Shown here: in pieces, positions 42,567-52,132 of the stretch
Numbering within the stretch: position 1 is the stretch's first letter
Layout: each line of letters starts with the position of its first letter
NCBI GenBank assembly: GCA_002389905.1
Contig: DGRE01000070.1
Coordinates: forward strand, 3,364 to 67,363
Direction of reading: 5' to 3'
DNA length: 64,000 nt
From: Hungatella sp. UBA4396
GTDB lineage: Bacteria > Bacillota > Clostridia > Lachnospirales > Lachnospiraceae
The notes under the pieces: generated by a model
What the model saw: the letters and a program-made list of their open reading frames with translations, nothing else
Databases searched by the model: none
Told to the model about the DNA's origin: nothing
Program-made: the position numbers and the translations under genes

Positions 42567-45113
42567 ATGATGAAAAGTAAATATTTCAGGTATATCGCTT
42601 TGCAGGCAGTGACGATGTCCGTGATCTTTGTGACCATTGTGTTCCTTCTTTTGCGTTATCAGCAGACAAAAAATAATTATCTTCTTTCAAGCATCGGCCA
42701 ATCCGTCTCCTATTCTGTGCAGCAGCATGTCTCCATAACAGAGGGCATTCTGGCCTCATTATCTTATAACTACGAAATTGATCACAATATTGACAAGCAG
42801 AAGTTCAACCTTCTGGCGGCTCAATATATAAAAGAGAATCCTGATATCCTCTATATTCAGCATAAAGACAAGAATACCATTACAGACATGGTATTTCCGG
42901 ATGTTTATGCTTATACCCTGGGGGCTTCCTTAAAAGGGCGTCCGGAGGTGGAGGAGGCCATTGACAAGGCCATTAAGCAAAGGATCACAACAGTCAATGA
43001 CCCGTTTATCCTTCAGGGTACGGAGGATATTCTTGGGCTGGTTATCCGGTATCCTCTTTACAAGGAAGAGCAGTTTGACGGCTTTTTCGTGGTTGTCTTT
43101 GATTTAAAATCCTACATAAACACCATGATTGATGGAGTGATTCCTTCTTCTTACCATATCAGAATTTATGACAAAAAAGGCGGCGTGATCCGGGAGGACT
43201 CGGGCGCAAAAGGCAGACAGGTACACACCATCCGGGTTCCGGTCATGGATAATTACTGGCTGGTGAGCCTGTGGAAGGAACCGATACCGGAGGGGGGAGA
43301 AGCAGTCATCTGGTTCGTACCGCTTGTGGTTCTTCTTCTGGTGGGAACTCTCATCTTTTTGCAGGCGGACCTTTTCAAAAAAGATGAGGATATTCAGCAT
43401 CTTGCCAGCCTTCATAAGGAACTGGAAAGGCTGAAAGAAAGCTATACCCTGGCCCTTGCCAGTGCCAATGACGCGCTTTGGGAGTGGAATCTCTTTACAA
43501 ATGAAGTCATTACCTCAGACAAATGGCTTGACATTACGGGAAATGAGCGGAAGGGACAGGGGTTTGGCGCCATTGTCCAGGAGGAGAACATTCACAGTGA
43601 GGATTACCAGGAGCTGATGGAAACTTTTGAAATGTGTTTAAAGGGCCAGGTCCGGGAATTTCGGAAGGAATACCGCATAAAAAACAAGGATGGCAGCTAT
43701 ACCTGGGTTTTAAACCGGGGAAAGGTTTATTTTGACGAATCTGATGTTCCCAATAAAATTGCCGGGGCAGTGTCCAATATTGAGGAACGCAAGCAAAGGG
43801 AATCAAAGATAGAATACATGGCATTTTACGATATACTGACAGGACTGCCCAACAAGGTCCGGTTTATGAGCATTCTTGAAAATACGCTGCAAACCATGGA
43901 GGCGGAGCCAGGCAGGTACTCCATTTTAATGATTGACCTGGATAATTTCAAGAACCACAATGATCTTCTGGGACTGGAGGTCTGTGACCAGATTCTCAAT
44001 CTGGCGGCCGGCAGGCTGACACAGACCGCAGGGCCGGAAAATCTGGTGGCCAGGTTCGGCGGAGATGAGTTCCTGATTCTGATCAGAAACTACAATGATT
44101 TAAAAGAGGTGGAAGCCCTTTGCCAGAGCATTCTCCGCATCTTTAATTCTCCGTTTTCCCTGATGAAAAAATCGGTTTACTTATCTGTCAGCATAGGTGT
44201 CGTTTACTGCTTTGAATCCGGACAAACGGCAAGTGATGTGCTGCGCAATGCTGATACAGCCCTTAATAAGGCAAAGGAAAGCGGAAAAAACCAATACTGC
44301 ATTTACGATACCCAGATGCACGATGACATCATCAGAAAGTCCAGTGTGGAGGAATGCATCAGAGAGGCACTGGACAGGGACAGCCTGATTATTTATTACC
44401 AGCTCCAGCAGGATCTGCGGCAGAACCAGATCAGAGGCGTGGAGGCCCTGGCAAGACTTCATTCTGAGGAACTGGGTATGATTTCTCCTCTTGAATTTAT
44501 CGCAGTGGCAGAATACACGGGACTGATCATCCCCCTGGGGAACTGGATACTGAAAAATGCCTGCATTCAGGGAAAATCATGGATTGATAAAGGCTATCCG
44601 TTTGGAAAAATGTCTGTCAATATTTCTGCATACCAGCTTCATAATGAAAGCTTTTATGACTTTGTAAAGGATGTTTTAAATGAAACCGGATTTCCGGTGG
44701 ACAGGCTGGAGCTTGAGATCACAGAAAGCGTGCTTTTGGAATTTTCAAAGGACAACATTGAAACCCTTAAAAAATTCAGGGCCCTTGGAATCAGCATTGC
44801 CCTGGATGATTTTGGAACAGGGTATTCGTCTCTTAACTACTTAACGGCTCTGCCCATTGATGTTTTGAAGATTGACAAGTCATTTTTAGGAAAGGCCATG
44901 GAAAGGGAAATAGAGAATCAGGTAATACGCAGCATCACAGAGCTGGCCCACGGGCTGAATCTGAAGGTGGTGTCTGAGGGAGTGGAGACAGCGGAGCAGA
45001 AACAGCTCCTTGAGGAAATGGGGTGTGACTATATTCAGGGCTATTATTTTGCCAGGCCAAATGATGCGGATAAGGTTGAAGAATGGTTTACAACAGAAAA
45101 ATTGAAGCGGTAA
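42567..45113 (+). CDS. Sensor PAS-GGDEF-EAL c-di-GMP protein
   Basis: This 848-residue protein has an N-terminal membrane segment (about 8-27). An extracytoplasmic sensor region of about 210 residues, dCache-like, is followed by a second membrane helix (about 245-268). PAS (about 295-405), GGDEF (about 415-575; RFGGDEF) and EAL (about 580-840) domains come next. No RxxD inhibitory site is seen. EAL residues are intact: GVEALARL, SVNISAYQ, ELEITES, DDFGTGYSS and LKIDKSF. Likely a phosphodiesterase with sensory input. It is the first gene of a run with a chemoreceptor and diguanylate cyclase. Confidence 0.92.
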   Translation: MMKSKYFRYIALQAVTMSVIFVTIVFLLLRYQQTKNNYLLSSIGQSVSYSVQQHVSITEGILASLSYNYEIDHNIDKQKFNLLAAQYIKENPDILYIQHKDKNTITDMVFPDVYAYTLGASLKGRPEVEEAIDKAIKQRITTVNDPFILQGTEDILGLVIRYPLYKEEQFDGFFVVVFDLKSYINTMIDGVIPSSYHIRIYDKKGGVIREDSGAKGRQVHTIRVPVMDNYWLVSLWKEPIPEGGEAVIWFVPLVVLLLVGTLIFLQADLFKKDEDIQHLASLHKELERLKESYTLALASANDALWEWNLFTNEVITSDKWLDITGNERKGQGFGAIVQEENIHSEDYQELMETFEMCLKGQVREFRKEYRIKNKDGSYTWVLNRGKVYFDESDVPNKIAGAVSNIEERKQRESKIEYMAFYDILTGLPNKVRFMSILENTLQTMEAEPGRYSILMIDLDNFKNHNDLLGLEVCDQILNLAAGRLTQTAGPENLVARFGGDEFLILIRNYNDLKEVEALCQSILRIFNSPFSLMKKSVYLSVSIGVVYCFESGQTASDVLRNADTALNKAKESGKNQYCIYDTQMHDDIIRKSSVEECIREALDRDSLIIYYQLQQDLRQNQIRGVEALARLHSEELGMISPLEFIAVAEYTGLIIPLGNWILKNACIQGKSWIDKGYPFGKMSVNISAYQLHNESFYDFVKDVLNETGFPVDRLELEITESVLLEFSKDNIETLKKFRALGISIALDDFGTGYSSLNYLTALPIDVLKIDKSFLGKAMEREIENQVIRSITELAHGLNLKVVSEGVETAEQKQLLEEMGCDYIQGYYFARPNDADKVEEWFTTEKLKR

Positions 45114-45140
45114 CCGCTTTAGGAAAGCGTTGAGGGTTTT

Positions 45141-47117
45141 ATGATGGAAAGAAAAAGGAAAGAGAAAAAGAGGATTTCTATTAAATTGAAGCTGATCCTT
45201 TTTACAGGACTTTTGGTTTTAGCGTTAACGGCTGTTAATATGGTCACCGGCCTGCTCACCAGCTATCAGGGGATTTTGAAAAATGTGGAGGCTGACCTGG
45301 CATCTCTGGGTGCTGTTGCGGATCTGGCTATTTCCGGGAAAATAGAGGATGTGACAGGTGATTTGGAACGTGAGGCGGAATCTGATCTTTCATCAGCTTC
45401 TGCAGCGAAGTTACAGGAAATTGCAGACAAGAACGGCTGGCTGTATCTGGCTGTTGCCGGCCAGAACGGCACGATTGCAAAGGGACCTGACGGATATACA
45501 GGAGCCGGTGTGGTTTCCCAGGAACTTTTTAACAAGGCTTTGGAAGGAGAAACTGTGATCACTTCTCCTTCCGCTGACAGCAACGGAGTTTTTGTCAGCC
45601 AGATATATACTCCCATGGGCGGAAATGTCCTGGTTGCGGGAATTGACGGAATGTATTTAAGCAGCCTGATTGCAGATCTGCGGGTCGGAAAGTCAGGAAA
45701 TGTTTTCATGATAGACAGCACCGGAACCATGATCGCCAATATGAGGCCGGAGCTTGTCCAGAACCAGCAGAATTTTATCGAGATGTCAAAGACAGATAAA
45801 AATTATGTGTCGGCAGCAAGGGTGTACTCCAAGATGATCACAGGGGCTGTCGGTGTGGATACTTATACCTATGCAGGTGTTGAACGGATCTGCTACCACT
45901 CTCCGGTGGCCGGAAGCAATGGCTGGTATCTGGGGGCAGTGGCTCCTATTAAAGAGATGACTTCCTCCATCCGCACAGTGGGCCTTTCTCTGACGGCGGT
46001 TTCCATTATTATGCTGATTTCCGGCATTGGGATTGCGGTTTTATTTGCAGGAAGGATTGCAGATCCCCTTATCCGGATTACAAACCGGATGAAGCTGCTT
46101 GCAGAAGGCAACCTGACGGAGGAAACACCCCTTATTAACAGCAGGGATGAGATCGGGGAGCTTTCCGGCAGCATTGACAGCTCCATCAGAACCCTTTCTC
46201 TCTATGTGGAGGATATTACCAGAAATATGGAGCGGATTGCGGCAGGCGATCTCACTACCGGTCCTGCCCAGCCTTATATCGGTGACTTTAAACGGATTGA
46301 AACAGCTATCGGTGATTCCGTCAGCAATCTTTCAGCCACCCTTTCTCTCATCCATACGGCTGCACAGCAGGTGAGCACCGGTTCCAATCAGGTATCATGC
46401 GGAGCCCAGGACCTTGCGGCAGGAGCCACAGAGCAGGCCGCTTCGGCCCAGGAACTGAGTGCTTCGGTAGAGAAAATAGCCGGGCAGGCGCTGGAAAATT
46501 CCTCTAATGTCAAATTATCGGCACAATACGTGGAAAAGGCGGGAGCAGGAGTCAGCGAAAGCGACGGCCTTATGAAAAAGCTTACAGAGGCCATGGCAGT
46601 GATCAGTGATTCCTCCGGGCAGATTACAAGCATCACCAAGGTAATTGAAGACATTGCATTCCAGACCAATATTCTGGCTTTGAATGCGGCTATTGAGGCT
46701 GCCCGGGCAGGCGAGGCGGGGAAGGGCTTTGCAGTTGTGGCCGATGAGGTCCGGAATCTGGCGTCAAAGTCCTCAGAAGCGGCAAAACAGACGGCAGGGC
46801 TGATCCGGCATTCGGCTGAAGCGGTGGAGGAAGGAGCCGGAATAGCTCTCCAGGCCGCACAGGTTCTGCACAATGTCAGAGAAAGTGCCCAAAAAGTGGA
46901 ACAGAGCATTGCAAAGATCGAACAGTCTTCAGTGGAACAGGCGGAGGCCATTGAACAGATCAAGCTGGGACTTTCCCAGGTATCTGCCGTAGTCCAGACC
47001 AATGCAGCTACTGCCGAGGAAAATTCTGCAACCAGCGAGGAGATGTCTGCCCAGGCCCTGGCACTGCAGGCTGAGGTTGAGAAATTTAAGTTGGATAGGG
47101 GGGACAGAAGGGGCTGA
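45141..47117 (+). CDS. Methyl-accepting chemotaxis protein (dCache type)
   Basis: This 658-residue chemoreceptor has TM1 at about 15-35 and a periplasmic double-Cache-like sensor (about 40-275) with YLAVAGQNGTIAKGPDG and GKSGNVFMIDSTGTMI. TM2 is at about 285-305. A HAMP domain follows, and then the signalling domain with the conserved hairpin tip IEDIAFQTNILALNAAIEAA and GEAGKGFAVVADEVR. It should signal to CheA/CheW, which are not in the window. ATG 45144 is an equally good start. It starts 27 bases after the GGDEF-EAL gene and probably shares its transcript. Confidence 0.95.
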   Translation: MMERKRKEKKRISIKLKLILFTGLLVLALTAVNMVTGLLTSYQGILKNVEADLASLGAVADLAISGKIEDVTGDLEREAESDLSSASAAKLQEIADKNGWLYLAVAGQNGTIAKGPDGYTGAGVVSQELFNKALEGETVITSPSADSNGVFVSQIYTPMGGNVLVAGIDGMYLSSLIADLRVGKSGNVFMIDSTGTMIANMRPELVQNQQNFIEMSKTDKNYVSAARVYSKMITGAVGVDTYTYAGVERICYHSPVAGSNGWYLGAVAPIKEMTSSIRTVGLSLTAVSIIMLISGIGIAVLFAGRIADPLIRITNRMKLLAEGNLTEETPLINSRDEIGELSGSIDSSIRTLSLYVEDITRNMERIAAGDLTTGPAQPYIGDFKRIETAIGDSVSNLSATLSLIHTAAQQVSTGSNQVSCGAQDLAAGATEQAASAQELSASVEKIAGQALENSSNVKLSAQYVEKAGAGVSESDGLMKKLTEAMAVISDSSGQITSITKVIEDIAFQTNILALNAAIEAARAGEAGKGFAVVADEVRNLASKSSEAAKQTAGLIRHSAEAVEEGAGIALQAAQVLHNVRESAQKVEQSIAKIEQSSVEQAEAIEQIKLGLSQVSAVVQTNAATAEENSATSEEMSAQALALQAEVEKFKLDRGDRRG

Positions 47118-47134
47118 TGTGCAAGGGGATGAAT

Positions 47135-48025
47135 ATGAGTTTGGAAGAGTATAAACCGCTGATCGATAAAATGCAGATTTTTGAAAGGATCTATGATATT
47201 ATGCGGATTGTAGATCCTGTGGAAAAAACGGTAATAGAATCGGAAGAAAATAGATTTGTCAAGTCAGAGTCTGCGTGTTTTGATTTCTGGGAAAGAGGCC
47301 AGATGTGCCAAAACTGCATTTCCATGCGGGCATATAATGAGGGTGATATTTTTTATAAAATAGAATGCAAGAACAATCAGGTTTTTATGATCACAGCAGT
47401 TCCCATCATGCTGAATGAAAGGCGGCTGGTCATCGAGCTTATTAAAGATGCTTCAAAAAACATGATTTTCGGGGAAAAGATCAGTGACGGGGAAGTAAAT
47501 ACCTTATCCATGATTGAATTTATGAGTCAGGCAGCGGTAAGGGATTCCCTGACAGGGTTATATAACCGCAGATATATTGATGAAAGGCTTCCGGTGGACT
47601 TGCGGAATGCTTCCTTGAAAAATGAACCGTTGTCCGTTGTTTTCGCTGACATTGACTTCTTTAAGGAGGTAAACGACACATACGGCCATCCGGCTGGAGA
47701 TATTGTGCTTAAAGAATTTTCCAGGGAGGTGGAGCGGTTCGTCCGCAGGGACAGAGACTGGGTAGCCAGATTCGGCGGAGAGGAATTTTTTATCTGTCTG
47801 CCCAAAGCAGACCTTGAAACTGCCAGAAAGGTGGCGGAACGGATGCGGGCGGAGATAGAAAAGAAGGAATTTCTCATAGATGGAAATGCCATTAAGGTGA
47901 CCTGCAGCTTCGGAGTGTATGGGGTCTGCGGAGACGACGGATGCCTTACGGCCGAGGGCGTGATCAGGCTGGTGGACAGGAATTTATACCAGGCCAAGTC
48001 CCTTGGCAGAAACCGGGTGGAATAG
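47135..48025 (+). CDS. Cys-motif PAS-like diguanylate cyclase
   Basis: This soluble diguanylate cyclase has about 296 residues. The N-terminal 120 residues form a PAS-like sensor with Cys-x9-Cys-x2-Cys in CFDFWERGQMCQNC, possibly a metal or redox site. GGDEF has RFGGEEFF, with inhibitory RDRD five residues before GGEE, so it is active and product-inhibited. ATG 47135 is favoured by AAGGGG six bases upstream; a start at 47117 would overlap the chemoreceptor stop as TGATG. Translation is coupled to the chemoreceptor gene either way. Confidence 0.9.
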   Translation: MSLEEYKPLIDKMQIFERIYDIMRIVDPVEKTVIESEENRFVKSESACFDFWERGQMCQNCISMRAYNEGDIFYKIECKNNQVFMITAVPIMLNERRLVIELIKDASKNMIFGEKISDGEVNTLSMIEFMSQAAVRDSLTGLYNRRYIDERLPVDLRNASLKNEPLSVVFADIDFFKEVNDTYGHPAGDIVLKEFSREVERFVRRDRDWVARFGGEEFFICLPKADLETARKVAERMRAEIEKKEFLIDGNAIKVTCSFGVYGVCGDDGCLTAEGVIRLVDRNLYQAKSLGRNRVE

Positions 48026-48053
48026 AACCCCTTTTTTCTTGCGGGGATAAGGG

Positions 48054-48092
48054 ATATGTTGAAAAATGTCGTTTTTTGTGGTAAATTATAGG
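48054..48092 (+). promoter_or_regulatory. Shared 39-base promoter element, copy 2
   Basis: This is 36/39 identical to 42344-42382. The -35-like TTGAAA and -10-like TAAATT are conserved, and so is the spacer. It lies about 50 bases before the chemoreceptor gene at 48144. Confidence 0.6.
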
Positions 48093-48143
48093 AAGGGATA
48101 AAAGGCAGTGAGAATACTATAATTCTATTTTGGAGGTACCTTT

Positions 48144-49877
48144 ATGAAGAGTGCGCTTGGAACCGGGACCCGAAAAGACAGCTTTATGAAAAACCTGACA
48201 GTGGGCAGGAAATTGACTGCAGGATTTGGAATTGTACTGGTATTGATGGTGCTGTCTGCTGTCATCTCCCTGTACAGCATCAACAGCATTGGACGGCAGA
48301 TTGGCCTGTACAGAACGTATACAGTGCCCAATGCAGAGCATGTAAGGAGTATGCAGGTGAGTATGCAGGCAATTCTTTACAATCTTCTGGAAGGAATTGG
48401 CACAGACGATGCCCAGGTGTCCAAGGAGCATTTTGACCTGGCCGCCGATTATGGAAAGACCGTTGCAGCGGAGCTGGATGCCTACCAAAATAATCAGAGA
48501 AACCGTGACCGTGACAAAGATATTGAAAACCTCCATACCGTAATAAAGGAAGCTGCCGCTAAGAGGGGGGAGATCAGCGATCTGGTTTCAAACCCTTCAG
48601 GAGCCAATAAGGCGAAGGCGATGGAGTTGTTCCGTGAGGAATACAAACCGAGAATTGATCAGGCAATGGACATTCTGCTGGGCTTTTCCGCAACGGCAGC
48701 AGCCCGGGCCGTACAACAGAATGCCGATTCCCAGGCTTCCATCGGCGCATCATGGATCCTGGTCATTTCCTGCATGGCAGTATCCCTTGTGCTGGCAGCA
48801 ATCGTGATAGCAGCCATCCGCAAATCTATTCTGACACCGGTCAGGGAGATCGTGGAGGTCTATAAGGAGATTTTCAAAGGCAACAAACAAGTCAACATCT
48901 CCTACGAAAGCCGGGATGAAATGGGGCAGATGGCAGAGCTCATCCGGAAAACTAATATTCAGGAGGGCGTTATCATTGAAGATATCATAAAGAAGTTCAC
49001 CCAGATATCCCAGGGAGATTTGCAGCTTCATGTAGATAGCGATTATCCAGGTGATTTTGCCCTTATTAAACGGACCATTGAACATACGGTTGCAGTCTTA
49101 AACCGGACCATGCATACCATTCATAATGCCACCGAACAAGTCAGCATCGGAGCTTCCCAGGTTTCAAGCGGCGCTCAGGCTTTGGCGGCAGGCTCCACGG
49201 AGCAGGCGGCTTCCGTGGAAGAGCTGGCAGCCTCCATCGGAAGGATTTCGGAACAGGCTGCGGAAAATTCAGCCAATGTCAAAATGGCGGCCCAGTATTC
49301 TGAGAAAGCCGGGGAAGGTGTCAGCGCAGGCAACCGGCACATGGAACAGCTTACCGCTGCAATGGAGGACATAGGCTCTTCCTCCAGCCAGATCACCAAT
49401 ATCACAAAAGTGATTGAAGATATCGCATTCCAGACCAATATCCTGGCCTTAAACGCTGCCATTGAGGCGGCCCGTGCAGGAGAAGCGGGAAAAGGCTTTT
49501 CCGTTGTGGCCGATGAGGTCCGCAGCCTTGCGGCCAAATCAGCGGAAGCGGCCAGACAGACGACAGAGCTGATTCAGGGATCTGTTGAAACCGTATCCAG
49601 AGGAGCACAGCTTACAGGAGAAACCGCCCGGATTTTACAGGAACTGGGGATCAATGCCAGACAGGTTACAGACCTTATGGTTAAAATCGAGGAAGCATCT
49701 GCGGAACAGGCCGCTGCCATCGTGGAGATCAACCAGGGACTTGGCCAGGTCTCTGCCGTTGTTCAGACGAATGCAGCCACTGCCGAGGAAAATTCCGCCA
49801 CCAGCGAGGAAATGTCCGCACAGGCAGAAGCCCTGCGTGAGGAAGTGAGGAAATTCAGACTTAGTTCCCGGGGCTGA
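48144..49877 (+). CDS. Methyl-accepting chemotaxis protein (4HB type)
   Basis: This 577-residue chemoreceptor has TM1 at about 25-47. A four-helix-bundle sensor (about 50-195) contains AEHVRSMQVSMQAILYNLLE, and TM2 is at about 205-228. A HAMP-like segment and a signalling domain follow, with the tip IEDIAFQTNILALNAAIEAA and GKGFSVVADEVRSLA. The sensor class differs from the receptor at 45141, so the two likely sense different ligands. It has its own copy of the shared promoter element and a terminator after it. An in-frame ATG at 48186, after a poor region, could also be used. Confidence 0.95.
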   Translation: MKSALGTGTRKDSFMKNLTVGRKLTAGFGIVLVLMVLSAVISLYSINSIGRQIGLYRTYTVPNAEHVRSMQVSMQAILYNLLEGIGTDDAQVSKEHFDLAADYGKTVAAELDAYQNNQRNRDRDKDIENLHTVIKEAAAKRGEISDLVSNPSGANKAKAMELFREEYKPRIDQAMDILLGFSATAAARAVQQNADSQASIGASWILVISCMAVSLVLAAIVIAAIRKSILTPVREIVEVYKEIFKGNKQVNISYESRDEMGQMAELIRKTNIQEGVIIEDIIKKFTQISQGDLQLHVDSDYPGDFALIKRTIEHTVAVLNRTMHTIHNATEQVSIGASQVSSGAQALAAGSTEQAASVEELAASIGRISEQAAENSANVKMAAQYSEKAGEGVSAGNRHMEQLTAAMEDIGSSSSQITNITKVIEDIAFQTNILALNAAIEAARAGEAGKGFSVVADEVRSLAAKSAEAARQTTELIQGSVETVSRGAQLTGETARILQELGINARQVTDLMVKIEEASAEQAAAIVEINQGLGQVSAVVQTNAATAEENSATSEEMSAQAEALREEVRKFRLSSRG

Positions 49878-49912
49878 CAGGACCTTTTGGCAGTTATGTA
49901 ATAACAGGAGGA

Positions 49913-49957
49913 GCGGCTGGCTCCATCTCTTTGCAGGTGGAGCCGGACAGCTTTTTC
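49913..49957 (+). terminator. Terminator ending the c-di-GMP/chemotaxis island
   Basis: Stem arms around 49916-49925 and 49938-49951 include GGCTCCA/TGGAGCC, followed by TTTTT. Confidence 0.7.
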
Positions 49958-50085
49958 TGATCAATTAATTTTTATGAATTTAAGAATCATTTCCAGCCCT
50001 TTTCTGGGGATTACGAAAACCATTTCCATTTTTTCCAGCCTTTTCGGGCATACACTTATCACGAATTTAAGGAGAAAACAGCTTC

Positions 50086-51933
50086 ATGAATAAAAATCAA
50101 ATACTAAAACAATATTTTGGCTACGACAGTTTCCGGGAAGGCCAGGAAACTTTAATTGACAGCATTTTATCCGGACGGGATGCTTTTGGAATCATGCCCA
50201 CTGGTTCGGGAAAATCCTTATGCTTTCAAATACCGGCATTGATGATGGAAGGGATCACTCTTGTTATATCCCCTCTCATCGCATTGATGAAGGACCAGGT
50301 GGCAGCTTTGAACCAGGCGGGGGTCTTTGCGGCCTTTTTAAACAGCTCTCTGACAGCCAGCCAGTATCATAAGGCCCTTTCCTTTGCAAAAGAAGGAAAA
50401 TATCCCATTATTTACGTGGCTCCGGAGCGCCTGATGACAGAAGAGTTCCAGGATTTTGCCCGTCATGCCAGGATTGCCATGGTTGCTGTGGATGAAGCTC
50501 ACTGCGTATCCCAATGGGGCCAGGATTTTCGCCCCAGCTATTTAAAAATCGTGGACTTTATCAATCAGCTTCCCGTGCGCCCGGTGGTAAGTGCATTTAC
50601 AGCCACAGCCACCAAGGAGGTCCGGGAAGATATCATTGACATTCTTATGCTCCGGGAGCCTGAGGTAGTGACCACCGGCTATGACCGGCCCAATCTGTAT
50701 CTGGGAGTGCAGGCCCCAAAGGATAAGTATGCTGCGGTGAAGAATTTCATTGACACCCATCCAAACCAGTCGGGAATCATTTACTGCCAGACCAGAAAGC
50801 TGGTGGAGGAGGTTTGTGACCGGCTGGGGAGAGATGGAATTTCCGTAACCCGGTACCACGCAGGCTTAAGTGATAAAGAGCGGCATCAGAATCAGGACGA
50901 CTTTATTTTTGATCGGTATCAGGTCATGGTTGCGACCAATGCCTTTGGTATGGGAATTGATAAGTCCAACGTCAGGTTTGTCCTTCATTATAATATGCCT
51001 AAGAGCATTGAAGAGCTGTACCAGGAAATCGGAAGGACCAGCCGGGACCAGGAGCCGGGAGAATGCATTTTGTTTTACAGCGGACAGGATGTAGTGATGA
51101 ATCAATTTTTTATTGACAATAACCAGGATAATCAGGAGCTTGACGATCTCACCAGGAAAGTTGTGACGGAACGTGATCGGGAGAGGCTTAAGAAGATGAC
51201 TTATTACTGCTTTACCAATGAATGTCTGCGGGATTACATTCTGCGGTATTTTGGGGAGTATGGGTCTAATTACTGCGGAAATTGTGTGAATTGTTTGACA
51301 CAATTTGAAACTGTTGATGTGACGGAGATTGCAAAGGCCCTGATTGGCTGCGTGTCTTCCAGCAGGCAAAGGTATGGGGTAAATGTGATCATTGATACCG
51401 TCCATGGGGCCAATACGGCTAAAATCCGGCAGTACCGGATGGACACCAATCCCTATTACTCAGTGCTGGCCAAGACTCCTTCTTATAAATTGCGGCAGGT
51501 GGTCAATCATCTGATGCTGAAGGAATATTTAACAGTGACCAATGATGAATATTCCATTGTAAAGCTGACGGCTGATTCTGAGAAGCTTATGGAAAGCCAA
51601 GAGCCTGTTATGATGAAAATGGCAAAGGAGCAGGAGCCTGCCTTAAGGGAGAAAACCGGTAAAAAATCGAAAAAACCAAAGCTGGCCGGAGTCGAGCTGA
51701 CAGAGCAGGATGAGGCATTGTTTGAGAAGCTGAGAAGGCTGCGGGCAGAGATTGCCAAAGAGGAAAAGGTTCCGCCTTATATTGTATTTTCTGACAAGAC
51801 TCTGGTACATATGTGTGCTGTAAAACCGAAGACAAAGACGGAGATGCTGACAGTATCAGGAGTCGGAGAGTTTAAGTATGACAAGTATGGGGAACGGTTT
51901 ATGCAGTGCATGGACAGTGACCTTTCTATATAA
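50086..51933 (+). CDS. recQ: RecQ-family ATP-dependent DNA helicase
   Basis: This 3'-5' DNA helicase of 615 residues has Walker A PTGSGKSLCFQIPAL, DEAH box AVDEAHCVSQWGQDFRPSY and a C-terminal helicase lobe with YQEIGRTSRD in place of the usual GRAGRDG. Zinc-binding cysteines follow (CLRDYIL, then YCGNCVNC). An RQC-like winged region and an HRDC domain (about 540-612, TVSGVGEFKYDKYGERF) complete the architecture. Length is normal. Acts in recombinational repair and replication-fork restart. AAGGAG is 12 bases before ATG 50086. The C-terminal HRDC is separated by a Lys-rich linker. Confidence 0.93.
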   Translation: MNKNQILKQYFGYDSFREGQETLIDSILSGRDAFGIMPTGSGKSLCFQIPALMMEGITLVISPLIALMKDQVAALNQAGVFAAFLNSSLTASQYHKALSFAKEGKYPIIYVAPERLMTEEFQDFARHARIAMVAVDEAHCVSQWGQDFRPSYLKIVDFINQLPVRPVVSAFTATATKEVREDIIDILMLREPEVVTTGYDRPNLYLGVQAPKDKYAAVKNFIDTHPNQSGIIYCQTRKLVEEVCDRLGRDGISVTRYHAGLSDKERHQNQDDFIFDRYQVMVATNAFGMGIDKSNVRFVLHYNMPKSIEELYQEIGRTSRDQEPGECILFYSGQDVVMNQFFIDNNQDNQELDDLTRKVVTERDRERLKKMTYYCFTNECLRDYILRYFGEYGSNYCGNCVNCLTQFETVDVTEIAKALIGCVSSSRQRYGVNVIIDTVHGANTAKIRQYRMDTNPYYSVLAKTPSYKLRQVVNHLMLKEYLTVTNDEYSIVKLTADSEKLMESQEPVMMKMAKEQEPALREKTGKKSKKPKLAGVELTEQDEALFEKLRRLRAEIAKEEKVPPYIVFSDKTLVHMCAVKPKTKTEMLTVSGVGEFKYDKYGERFMQCMDSDLSI

Positions 51934-52040
51934 AACATTTCCAATTACAATAAAAGACTCCATTCTGGTTATAATATAGCTTATGAGAAGTTGATTTTTA
52001 ACTTCTTATAAAAGGTGCTGCTTTTATCACCGTCCATCCG

Positions 52041-52064
52041 ATTATGAAAACTTGTTTTCATAAT
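52041..52064 (+). promoter_or_regulatory. Perfect palindrome upstream of the TRAP binding protein
   Basis: ATTATGAAAA and TTTTCATAAT flank a four-base CTTG, giving ten-base perfect arms. It lies 69 bases before the gene, after a promoter-like TTATAAT near 51971. It fits a repressor operator. Confidence 0.5.
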
Positions 52065-52132
52065 ATCAGTTGTAAGAGACTGCTTTTGGCAGCATCCAAC
52101 AATTAATCAGACTGGGAGGAATTAATATCATT

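Noticed and set aside
46388..47002. 204-codon minus-strand frame opposite the chemoreceptor
   Set aside because: It is an antisense shadow from the biased codon use of the helical Ala/Glu-rich signalling domain; there is no ribosome site.
38490..48143. c-di-GMP riboswitch (GEMM types) in the signalling island
   Set aside because: I looked for the conserved blocks in the leaders of 38682, 42567 and 48144 and did not find them.
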